64,000 nt of DNA, from contig NZ_CP038636.1 of NCBI RefSeq assembly GCF_004768545.1, forward strand, positions 992,001 to 1,056,000, in the 5' to 3' direction. The notes below the pieces were generated by a model that was given only the letters and a program-made list of their open reading frames with translations, did not search any database and was not told where the DNA came from. How positions within the stretch are numbered: position 1 is the first letter of the stretch; each line of letters opens with the position of its first letter. This document shows, piece by piece, positions 46,858 to 55,025 of the stretch. A program made the position numbers and the translations under genes. The stretch is from Cupriavidus oxalaticus. Its GTDB lineage: Bacteria > Pseudomonadota > Gammaproteobacteria > Burkholderiales > Burkholderiaceae.

Positions 46858-49263
46858 ATGTCCAACGAACATGCGCAGGTTGTCTGGTTCGAAGAACTAA
46901 GGCGGGCCGATGTTCCTCGCGTCGGTGGCAAGAACGCGTCGCTGGGCGAGATGGTGGCGAACCTCGCGCCCGGAGGGGTCAAGGTTCCACCCGGGTTCGC
47001 AGTCACGGCGGATGCATACTGGCGCTTTATCCATGCGAATAGCCTGCGCGAGCCGGTGTCCAGGACGCTCGGCGAACTTGCTGAAGGCAAGGTTTCCCTC
47101 GCCGAGGCCGGGGCCGCCATTCGTCAGCTCATTCTCCGAGGCGAATGGCCCAGAGAGACGGCAGAGGCGATCCGTGTGGCTTATGAAGAGCTGAACCAAA
47201 GGACCGGACGGGTCAACATGGACGTCGCAGTCCGCTCGAGTGCGACCGCCGAGGACTTGCCGGATGCGAGTTTCGCCGGACAACAGGAAACCTTCCTCAA
47301 TATCCGGGGTGATCGCGCGCTCCTTGACGCTTGCCGGCGCTGCTACGCCTCACTTTTCACCGACCGCGCGATCAGCTACAGGCAGGCGAAGGGCTTCGAC
47401 CATCTGAAGGTTGCTTTATCGGTCGGCGTCCAACGCATGGTGCGATCCGACCTGAGCAGCGCCGGAGTGATGTTTTCGATAGACACCGAAACCGGCTTCG
47501 ACAAGGTCGTCCTGATCAACGCCGCCTGGGGTCTGGGCGAGAGTGTCGTGCAGGGCACCGTCGAACCAGACGAATACGAGGTGTTCAAGCCACTTCTGTC
47601 CGACCCGTCGCTCACGCCGATCATCGGGAAGAAGCTCGGCGACAAGAGCCGCAAGATGGTCTACACGAGCGATAGCCGCGCTCCGACCAAATGTGTCCCG
47701 ACCTCGAAGGCAGAGCGCACGTCGTTCGTGTTGGGAGACGAGGAGATTCTCACCTTGTCGCGCTGGGCTCGCGCAATCGAAGACCACTATGGCCAACCCA
47801 TGGACATCGAATGGGCGAAGGACGGCGAGACCGGAGAGTTGTTCATCGTCCAGGCCAGGCCGGAAACCGTCCAGTCGCGACGCGAGGCTAGCGCTGTGAA
47901 GCGCTATCGCATCAAGAAGGCCGGCCGCAAGCTGGCATCGGGCGTGAGCATCGGGGAAGCCGTCGCGGCAGGCGCGGTCTGCGTCATCGATAGCCCAAGG
48001 GAAATGGGACGCTTCGTCGACGGCGCCATCCTCGTGACCCAATCTACGGACCCCGACTGGGTGCCCGTCATGCGGCGTGCGGCTGCCATCGTCACCGACC
48101 TTGGCGGGCGGACCTCGCACGCGGCCATCGTCAGCCGCGAACTGGGGCTTCCGGCAATCGTCGGTACGGGCAGTGCGACCCATCTGCTACACGACGAGCA
48201 AGAGGTCACCGTCTCCTGCGCGGAAGGCCGCGAGGGTTTCGTCTACGAAGGCACTGCCGACTATGAAGTCGACGAAATCGACTTTGGCAGTATCCCGGCA
48301 ACGCATACCAGGGTCATGCTGAACCTGGCCAACCCCGCAGCAGCGCTCCGCTGGTGGCGGATCCCGGCCGATGGCGTCGGGCTGGCGCGAATGGAGTTCG
48401 TGATCGGTAATCACATCAAGATCCATCCAATGGCGCTGGTCCGCTACGACACGCTAAAGGACGATGCGGCCAGGCAGACGATTGCCGGCTTGACAGCCGG
48501 ATACGAAAGCAAGACGGAGTACTTCGTGGACCGGCTCGCGCGCGGACTGGGGCGAATTGCCGCTCTGCAGTATCCCCGTCCTGTAGTGGTCCGCATGAGC
48601 GACTTCAAGACAAACGAGTACGCGCATCTGATCGGCGGCGCGGAATTCGAGCCGCGGGAGGAGAACCCGATGCTTGGATTCCGTGGCGCGTCACGATACT
48701 ACTCGCCTCGCTATCGAGAGGGCTTCGCGCTGGAATGCCAGGCGATTTGCCGCCTGCGCAGGGAGATGGGGTTCACTAATGTGATCGTCATGATTCCGTT
48801 CTGCCGCTCGGCGAAAGAGGCGGACCGCGTACTGGAGGTCATGGCGGAGAACGGCCTCGTGCGCGGCGAAGCCGGCCTGAACGTATATGTCATGTGCGAG
48901 ATCCCGTCGAACGTGATCCTGGCGGGCGAGTTCGCCAAGCGCTTCGATGGCTTTTCGATCGGCAGCAACGACCTGACTCAGCTCACGCTCGGCGTGGATC
49001 GCGACTCATCAGAACTCGCGGCGTTGTTCGACGAGCAGGACGACGCCGTCAAATGGATGATCCGCAGCGTCATCGCCGAGGCGCACAAGGCCGGGGCCGA
49101 AGTCGGCTTGTGCGGCCAGGCGCCTAGCGACCACCCGGAGTTCGCTGGATTCCTTGTCGAAAGCGGCATCGATTCGATGTCGGTGAGTCCCGATAGCTTT
49201 ATCGCGGTCAAGCGTCACGTTGCTGCCGCCGAGCATGCGAGGACAAGGATCTCGTATGTATGA
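46858..49263 (+). CDS. ppsA: Phosphoenolpyruvate synthase
   Basis: An 801-residue PEP synthase (pyruvate + ATP to PEP + AMP + Pi). The N-terminal ATP-grasp part has VGGKNASLGEMV and VAVRSSATAEDLPDASFAGQQETFLN; the swivelling domain has the phospho-His in GGRTSHAAIVSRELGLPAIVGTG (His421); the C-terminal barrel has MLGFRGASRYYSP and SNDLTQLTLGVDRDS. Length is normal. ATG 46858 has AAGGAG close upstream. It returns pyruvate to gluconeogenesis and sits just before a pyruvate-dehydrogenase-like operon, competing for the same substrate. Confidence 0.95.
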   Translation: MSNEHAQVVWFEELRRADVPRVGGKNASLGEMVANLAPGGVKVPPGFAVTADAYWRFIHANSLREPVSRTLGELAEGKVSLAEAGAAIRQLILRGEWPRETAEAIRVAYEELNQRTGRVNMDVAVRSSATAEDLPDASFAGQQETFLNIRGDRALLDACRRCYASLFTDRAISYRQAKGFDHLKVALSVGVQRMVRSDLSSAGVMFSIDTETGFDKVVLINAAWGLGESVVQGTVEPDEYEVFKPLLSDPSLTPIIGKKLGDKSRKMVYTSDSRAPTKCVPTSKAERTSFVLGDEEILTLSRWARAIEDHYGQPMDIEWAKDGETGELFIVQARPETVQSRREASAVKRYRIKKAGRKLASGVSIGEAVAAGAVCVIDSPREMGRFVDGAILVTQSTDPDWVPVMRRAAAIVTDLGGRTSHAAIVSRELGLPAIVGTGSATHLLHDEQEVTVSCAEGREGFVYEGTADYEVDEIDFGSIPATHTRVMLNLANPAAALRWWRIPADGVGLARMEFVIGNHIKIHPMALVRYDTLKDDAARQTIAGLTAGYESKTEYFVDRLARGLGRIAALQYPRPVVVRMSDFKTNEYAHLIGGAEFEPREENPMLGFRGASRYYSPRYREGFALECQAICRLRREMGFTNVIVMIPFCRSAKEADRVLEVMAENGLVRGEAGLNVYVMCEIPSNVILAGEFAKRFDGFSIGSNDLTQLTLGVDRDSSELAALFDEQDDAVKWMIRSVIAEAHKAGAEVGLCGQAPSDHPEFAGFLVESGIDSMSVSPDSFIAVKRHVAAAEHARTRISYV

Positions 49264-49471
49264 GCGTCAGAAAGGTGAAGGATGGAAGTGATATGGCGGG
49301 AGAACCGAAGAACATTCCCTGCTGCCAGGCCATGAGTCCGATGTCTTCGCTAAAGCGGGCAGGACTTGCCCTTGCCCGCTCAGGTAACGGACGGCCGGGC
49401 AGCGCTGGCCGCCCCGCTTCTCGTCGCCTGCCCCCGCCCCTATAGTGGTCCCAAGGAGACCAAGCGCCAGA

Positions 49472-51241
49472 ATGGATCTATCCACAATCATCCACAAGAC
49501 CGCAGCGGATCTGCGTGTTGCGCCAAATTTTTCCGACTATGAGGCGGAGCGTCATGGATTTTCCTGGGACGCCATCCGCAGGACCCTCGGCGCCCAACCC
49601 GATGGCGGGTTGAATATCGCGTGGCAGGCGGTGGATCGCCATGTGGAAAGTGGTGCGGGTGACAAGGTCGCATTCCGCTTTCTTTCACGGGGCGGACCGG
49701 CAGCGCGCGCCGTCACCTACGCACAGCTGGCCAGTCTCACCAATCGCTTCTGCAACGTACTGCGCGAACTCGGCGTGGGCAAGGGAGACCGGATCTTCAT
49801 TCTCGCTGGACGCATTCCGGAGCTTTATACGGCCCTGCTCGGCGGCCTGAAGAACGGCTGCGTGGTGTCGCCGCTGTTCTCGGCATTCGGGCCCGAGCCG
49901 ATCGCCACGCGACTGAACCTCGGCAAGGGCTCGGTGCTGGTCACCACCGACCAACTCTTCATGCGCAAGGTCGCCGCATGGCGCGACCGCATGCCGAGCC
50001 TCAAACACATCCTGCTGGTCGCGGAAGACGGCGGCTCCACCGCGATACCGGGGACGCTTGACCTGGCTGCAATGATGCGCAGCGCGACCGACGCGTGCCA
50101 GATCACGCCTACCACGTCCGAAGACATGGCGCTGTTGCATTTCACCAGCGGCACGACCGGCACGCCAAAGGGGGCCGTGCACGTCCATGGCGCCGCGCTC
50201 ACCCACTGGGCAACCGGCAGGTATGCGCTCGATCTTCATGCGGACGACATCTATTGGTGCACCGCCGATCCGGGTTGGGTGACCGGCACATCCTACGGTG
50301 CCATCGCCCCATTGCTGCATGGCATAACGTCTATTGTGGACCTCGAAGAATTCGACGCGCAGCGCTGGTATGGAATCCTTCACGACGAAGGCGTCACGGT
50401 CTGGTATACGGCGCCGACCGCGATCCGCATGCTGATGAAGGCGGGAACCGAAGCAGCCAGAGTGCGTGCTTTCCGGCGACTGCGGTTTATCGCCAGTGTC
50501 GGCGAGCCCCTGAACCCAGAGGCCGTCTGGTGGGGCAAGAACGTGCTGGGCCTGCCGATTCACGACAACTGGTGGCAAACGGAGACGGGGGGCATCATGA
50601 TCGCCAATACGCCAGCCTTTGATATCAAGCCTGGCTCGATGGGCCGGCCGCTTCCCGGCGTGGATGCTGCCATCGTGCGGCGTAACGAAGACGGGCGCGC
50701 CGAACTGATCGATAGCCCCGGAACCGAGGGCGAGCTTGCACTCAGAAGCGGTTGGCCGTCAATGTTCCGGGCTTATCTCAACGAGGAAGCGCGCTACCGC
50801 AAGTGCTTCGCACACGAATGGTATCTGACCGGCGACCTGGCTCGCCGCGATACCGACGGCTACTACTGGTTCGTCGGCCGCACTGACGACGTCATCAAGT
50901 CGTCCGGACACCTGATCGGCCCCTTCGAGGTCGAAAGTGCGCTGATGGAGCATCCGGCCGTCGCCGAAGCCGGCGTCATCGGCAAGCCGGATCCGGTTGC
51001 GGGAGAAGTGGTGAAGGCATTCGTATCGCTCAACAAAGGCTTTGAACCTTCTGAAGCGCTGCGCCTGGAGCTTCTTGGTCATGGCAGGAGCCGCCTCGGC
51101 GCGTCGGTGGCCCCCAAGGACATCGCCTTCCTTGCGGAATTGCCACGAACACGCAGTGGCAAGATCATGCGCCGATTGCTGAAGGCACGGGAACTTGGCC
51201 TGCCGGAGGGGGACACCTCCACGCTTGAGACCGGATCATGA
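49472..51241 (+). CDS. acsA: Acetyl-CoA synthetase-like acyl-CoA ligase
   Basis: A 589-residue AMP-forming ligase close to acetate-CoA ligase Acs[30 protein letters not shown] (P-loop), [27 protein letters not shown] (acetate site), [36 protein letters not shown] and the C-terminal catalytic Lys in [10 protein letters not shown]. Acetate or another short acid is activated to its CoA ester. ATG 49472 has AAGGAGAC upstream. Its stop overlaps the E1alpha start (ATGA), so translation is coupled. It starts the operon. Confidence 0.88.
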   Translation: MDLSTIIHKTAADLRVAPNFSDYEAERHGFSWDAIRRTLGAQPDGGLNIAWQAVDRHVESGAGDKVAFRFLSRGGPAARAVTYAQLASLTNRFCNVLRELGVGKGDRIFILAGRIPELYTALLGGLKNGCVVSPLFSAFGPEPIATRLNLGKGSVLVTTDQLFMRKVAAWRDRMPSLKHILLVAEDGGSTAIPGTLDLAAMMRSATDACQITPTTSEDMALLHFTSGTTGTPKGAVHVHGAALTHWATGRYALDLHADDIYWCTADPGWVTGTSYGAIAPLLHGITSIVDLEEFDAQRWYGILHDEGVTVWYTAPTAIRMLMKAGTEAARVRAFRRLRFIASVGEPLNPEAVWWGKNVLGLPIHDNWWQTETGGIMIANTPAFDIKPGSMGRPLPGVDAAIVRRNEDGRAELIDSPGTEGELALRSGWPSMFRAYLNEEARYRKCFAHEWYLTGDLARRDTDGYYWFVGRTDDVIKSSGHLIGPFEVESALMEHPAVAEAGVIGKPDPVAGEVVKAFVSLNKGFEPSEALRLELLGHGRSRLGASVAPKDIAFLAELPRTRSGKIMRRLLKARELGLPEGDTSTLETGS

Positions 51242-52260
51242 TGGACATCGAGCATCCCGCCCCGCCGCCACCTTCCGGACCGGTGCCCTATGACAAGGCC
51301 TTCGCGCTTACGCTGCTGCGCGACATGGTACGTATTCGCCGTCTTGAGGAGACATGCGCGCAGCGCTACGGCGAGGGCAAGATACGCGGCTTCCTGCATC
51401 TGTACATTGGCGAGGAAGCCGTATGCGTTGGTGTTCTCCATGCGCTCGCCCCCGACGACAATGTGGTCGCCACCTATCGGGAGCACGGGCATGCGCTGGT
51501 TCGCGGCATGGACATGCGCGTGCTGATGGCCGAAATGTACGGCAAGCAGGAGGGCTGTGCGCGAGGCCGCGGCGGCTCGATGCACCTGTTTAGCCGCGCT
51601 GCCCGGCTCTTCGGGGGCAATGCCATCGTGGGCGCAGGTCTCCCGCTGGCGGTCGGCCTTGCGCTCGCCGGACAAATGCAGGGCAGCCAGCGTGTCACCG
51701 CCTGCTTCTTCGGCGACGGAGCGGTCGCCGAAGGCGCGTTCCATGAATCGATGAACCTGGCCGCATTGTGGAAGCTCCCGCTTTTGTTCTGCTGCGAAAA
51801 CAATCTCTATGCGATGGGGACGGCTCTTGAGCGTCATGAGTCCCAGACAGACCTCTGCGCCAAGGCAGCGTCCTACAACATGCGGGCTTTCGCGGCCGAC
51901 GGAATGGACGTGGTCGCCGTCTGCGAAGCTGCCCGGAATGCCGTGGCCAGCGTCCGGGGCGGCACGGGGCCGGTGTTCCTTGAACTGCGCACCTATCGCT
52001 TCCGCGCTCACTCCATGTACGACCCGGATCTGTACCGCCAGGCGGCCGAGGTCGAGGCGTGGAAGACACGCGGTCCCATTCATACGTTCACCGCGCGGCT
52101 GAAGGCGGAAGGCAAGCTGACGGAAGACGAGTTTCTCTTGCTGGACACCGACGCTGGTGCGGAGGTTGCGAGGGCCGAGGCCTTTGCCGAGGCGGGCACC
52201 CTGGAGCCTGTCGAGGATCTGCTGAAGGATGTTTACTCACCGGCAGGAGGTACCCCATGA
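51238..52260 (+). CDS. pdhA: 2-oxoacid dehydrogenase E1 alpha subunit (pyruvate type)
   Basis: A 340-residue thiamine-diphosphate E1 alpha: [46 protein letters not shown], then [19 protein letters not shown] and the ThDP/Mg motif [33 protein letters not shown] (GDG...NN). Closest in style to PDH or acetoin dehydrogenase alpha. The start overlaps the ligase stop. With E1 beta it decarboxylates a 2-oxoacid, most simply pyruvate. Confidence 0.92.
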   Translation: MMDIEHPAPPPPSGPVPYDKAFALTLLRDMVRIRRLEETCAQRYGEGKIRGFLHLYIGEEAVCVGVLHALAPDDNVVATYREHGHALVRGMDMRVLMAEMYGKQEGCARGRGGSMHLFSRAARLFGGNAIVGAGLPLAVGLALAGQMQGSQRVTACFFGDGAVAEGAFHESMNLAALWKLPLLFCCENNLYAMGTALERHESQTDLCAKAASYNMRAFAADGMDVVAVCEAARNAVASVRGGTGPVFLELRTYRFRAHSMYDPDLYRQAAEVEAWKTRGPIHTFTARLKAEGKLTEDEFLLLDTDAGAEVARAEAFAEAGTLEPVEDLLKDVYSPAGGTP

Positions 52261-53231
52261 GCTTGCGCCTCAGCTACCGGGAGGCCGTGCGCGAAGCCCT
52301 GCGCGAGGCGCTTGCCAAGGACCCCCGCGTCTTCCTGATGGGCGAGGACGTCGGCCGCTACGGCGGCAGTTATGCGGTCTCCAAGGGGCTGCTGGCCGAG
52401 TTCGGCCCGGAACGCATCCGCGATACACCTCTTTCGGAACTCGGCTTCACCGGCGCCGGCATCGGCGCGGCCCTGGGCGACATGCGCCCCATCGTCGAGG
52501 TGATGACCGTCAATTTCAGCCTGCTCGCACTCGACCAGATCGTTAATACCGCAGCCCTGTACCGCCATATGTCTGGTGGGCAGTTCTCCGTACCGCTGGT
52601 GATCCGGATGGCCACCGGGGCTGGCCGCCAGGTCGCGGCCCAGCACTCTCACAGCTTCGAGGGCTGGTATGCCAGCATACCCGGCCTCAGGATCCTGGCG
52701 CCCGCCACTGTCGAGGACGCACGCCGCATGCTGGCGCCGGCATTGGCCGATCCCGACCCGGTGCTGATCTTCGAGCATGCAGGCCTGTACAACGTGGAAA
52801 GCGAGATTCCGGAAGCGTCCGTCGTGGATATCCACTCGGCACGGGTCAGGCGGGCCGGCAAGGACGTGACCCTGATCGCGTATGGTGGTGGCCTGCCCAA
52901 GGCGATGCAAGCCGCCGATTCGCTTTCGGCCCAGGGAATCGATGCCGAGGTGGTCGATTTGCGCGTCCTGCGTCCGCTGGACGATGCGACCATCATGGCC
53001 TCCGTCGCAAAATGCCGTCGTGCGGTGATCGTCGACGAGGGCTGGCGCAGCGTCAGCCTCGCCGCGGAGCTGATGGCGCGCATCGTCGAGCAGGTTTTCT
53101 ATGAACTCGACGCACCTGTCGCGCGGGTCTGTTCTGCGGAGGTACCGATTCCTTATGCCAGGCATATGGAAGAGGCCGCCCTGCCCCAGGCGGACAAGAT
53201 TGCAACCGCCGCCAGCCAGCTGATCGCATGA
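52257..53231 (+). CDS. pdhB: 2-oxoacid dehydrogenase E1 beta subunit
   Basis: A 324-residue transketolase-like beta subunit: [93 protein letters not shown] and [20 protein letters not shown]. The ATG overlaps the alpha stop (ATGA), GGAGG lies upstream. Makes an alpha2beta2 E1 with pdhA. Confidence 0.93.
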   Translation: MSLRLSYREAVREALREALAKDPRVFLMGEDVGRYGGSYAVSKGLLAEFGPERIRDTPLSELGFTGAGIGAALGDMRPIVEVMTVNFSLLALDQIVNTAALYRHMSGGQFSVPLVIRMATGAGRQVAAQHSHSFEGWYASIPGLRILAPATVEDARRMLAPALADPDPVLIFEHAGLYNVESEIPEASVVDIHSARVRRAGKDVTLIAYGGGLPKAMQAADSLSAQGIDAEVVDLRVLRPLDDATIMASVAKCRRAVIVDEGWRSVSLAAELMARIVEQVFYELDAPVARVCSAEVPIPYARHMEEAALPQADKIATAASQLIA

Positions 53232-53292
53232 GCAAGCCGGCAGCCCTCACTTCCAGCGCCCGCAACCGGCGCATCGTTCCGGCGAGGACAAC

Positions 53293-54408
53293 ATGATCGA
53301 ATTCCGCCTCCCCTCGCTGGGCGCAGACATGGACGAGGGTACGCTGCTCGAATGGGCCGTGCAGCCCGGCGACACCGTGAAGAAGGGGCAGATCATCGCC
53401 GTGGTCGACACCAGCAAGGCTGCGATCGAGGTGGAAACGTGGCACGACGGTGTCGTCGCCGAGCTTCTGGTTTCGCGGGGAGACAAGATTCCCGTCGGCA
53501 CGTTGATGGCGACCCTCCTTGAACCTGGCGAAACACCAGGCGCCCTGCAGCGCGCATCTGGGGCAGAGCAGGCGAGCGGCACTCCGGGTCGACGCATGGT
53601 GTCCCCGGCAGCGCGCAAGCTCGCACTGGAACAGGGGATCGACGTCGCAGCCCTCACCGGCACCGGGCCGGGAGCCGCGGTAACGCTGGCCGATGTCGAG
53701 CAAGCGGCGCACAAGCCCTCCGCCACGCCAGGCGACCGATCGGCCGAGATCCGCAAGACAATTGGCGCCGCGATGGCGCGAGCCAAGCGCGAGATTCCTC
53801 ATTACTACGTCGCAGAGACGATTCCGTTGCGGACTGCGCTCGCCTGGCTCACCCGTGAAAATGCTGGCCGATCCATGAGCGAGCGCGTCCTCCCAGCGGT
53901 CTTGCTGATCAAAGCCGTCGCAGTTGCGCTCAAGCGCTTCCCCGAGTTGAATGGATTCTTCCGCAACGGTGCCTTCAGCGCCGCAACGGCGGTGCACGTC
54001 GGGATCGCGATATCCCTCCGCCAGGGCGGCCTGGTGGCGCCGGCGCTGCTGCATGCCGACAGCAAGCCAGTTGCACAACTGATGCAGGAACTGGCCGACC
54101 TGGTCAGGCGCTGTCGCGCTGGTTCCCTCAGGCGTGCCGAATTGTCCGAGCCTACCATTACCATTACCAATCTCGGGGATCAGGGCGCGGAACAGGTGTT
54201 CGGGGTCATCTATCCTCCACAGGTGGCGCTGGTGGGTTTTGGTCGCATCATTGAGCAGCCATGGGTGGAAGACGGTGCGGTGACAGTGATGCCAGCCCTG
54301 ACAGCCACCCTCTCGGCCGACCATCGTGTCTCGGACGGTCATCGCGGAGCACTCTTTCTCACCGAACTACGAGAACTGCTACGACATCCTGAGGAGTTTG
54401 ACCGATGA
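53293..54408 (+). CDS. pdhC: 2-oxoacid dehydrogenase E2 (dihydrolipoyl acyltransferase), one lipoyl domain
   Basis: A 371-residue E2. Lipoyl domain at residues 1-78 with Lys42 in VDTSKAAIEVE; a short E3/E1-binding domain (MVSPAARKLALEQGIDVAALTGTGPGAAVTLADVE); catalytic domain ending in the active-site SADHRVSDGHRGALFL. No E3 (lipoamide dehydrogenase) gene lies in the operon, so a shared E3 must be used. Start 62 bases after pdhB; stop overlaps the ACP start. Confidence 0.92.
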   Translation: MIEFRLPSLGADMDEGTLLEWAVQPGDTVKKGQIIAVVDTSKAAIEVETWHDGVVAELLVSRGDKIPVGTLMATLLEPGETPGALQRASGAEQASGTPGRRMVSPAARKLALEQGIDVAALTGTGPGAAVTLADVEQAAHKPSATPGDRSAEIRKTIGAAMARAKREIPHYYVAETIPLRTALAWLTRENAGRSMSERVLPAVLLIKAVAVALKRFPELNGFFRNGAFSAATAVHVGIAISLRQGGLVAPALLHADSKPVAQLMQELADLVRRCRAGSLRRAELSEPTITITNLGDQGAEQVFGVIYPPQVALVGFGRIIEQPWVEDGAVTVMPALTATLSADHRVSDGHRGALFLTELRELLRHPEEFDR

Positions 54409-54653
54409 ACAACGCCAGTATCCGCGCCATCGTCGTATCCACGTTGCGCGAGATCGCCCCTGAAATCGAGCCGCAGGCCCTGCGCCCGGATCGTCCGCTG
54501 CGCAGGGAGGTCGATCTTGATTCCATGGACTGGCTCCGCTTCCTGCTCGCCCTGCACGAGACATTGAAAGTGGAAATCCCGGAGTCCGACTACAGCCGGC
54601 TCGTCACGCTTGACGATGTCGTTTCCTACCTGGAAGCCGCAGCAGCACGTTGA
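54405..54653 (+). CDS. Acyl carrier protein
   Basis: An 82-residue ACP with the phosphopantetheine Ser40 in VDLDSMDWLRFLLALHETL, slightly divergent from AcpP's DSLDTVEL. Overlaps the E2 stop by ATGA. As a dedicated ACP in a pyruvate-dehydrogenase-type operon it could accept acyl groups made by the neighbouring FAAL. Confidence 0.88.
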   Translation: MNNASIRAIVVSTLREIAPEIEPQALRPDRPLRREVDLDSMDWLRFLLALHETLKVEIPESDYSRLVTLDDVVSYLEAAAAR

Positions 54654-54785
54654 GCCTGCTTCGGGCCGAAGCCGAGAGAACGCCGTGTCCTGCACGCCCG
54701 GCACACATGGCACGGGAGGGAAGCCCTTCGCGGAACAGTGGTGGTACGTGTGCCGGCAGGCAAGCCAAAAGCATCGGGGGCAATC

Positions 54786-55025
54786 ATGCCAGACTACTAT
54801 GTGAACAGGCCGTCTCCCGGACCGAGACCCATCTGGGTGGAACGTTATCCCCCAGGCGCGCCTGCGGAGGTCGACGTCCATCGCTCTGCTTCGCTTGCCG
54901 ACATGCTCGTGGGGATGAATACCCTGTTCAGGCTATTGCTCGACGCACCGGGTTTTGCGGAAGCCTGCCGGGCAAACGCCCGCAACCTCAAGGTGGCAGT
55001 TGCCGGCGGAAGACGCAATGAATGA
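54786..55025 (+). CDS. Small unknown protein between ACP and FAAL fusion
   Basis: A 79-residue protein (starts MPDYYVNRPSPGPRPIWVERYPPG) with a Pro-rich N-terminal half and a helical second half (ADMLVGMNTLFRLLLDAPGFAEACRANARNLKVAV). No known family. The stop overlaps the next start, which supports a coupled gene. The ribosome site is weak. Position suggests a partner of the ACP-FAAL-PlsC protein. Confidence 0.6.
   Translation: MPDYYVNRPSPGPRPIWVERYPPGAPAEVDVHRSASLADMLVGMNTLFRLLLDAPGFAEACRANARNLKVAVAGGRRNE

Noticed and set aside
46584..47120. 178-codon reverse frame over the ppsA start
   Set aside because: Shadow of the forward ppsA frame in GC-rich DNA; no protein-like features.
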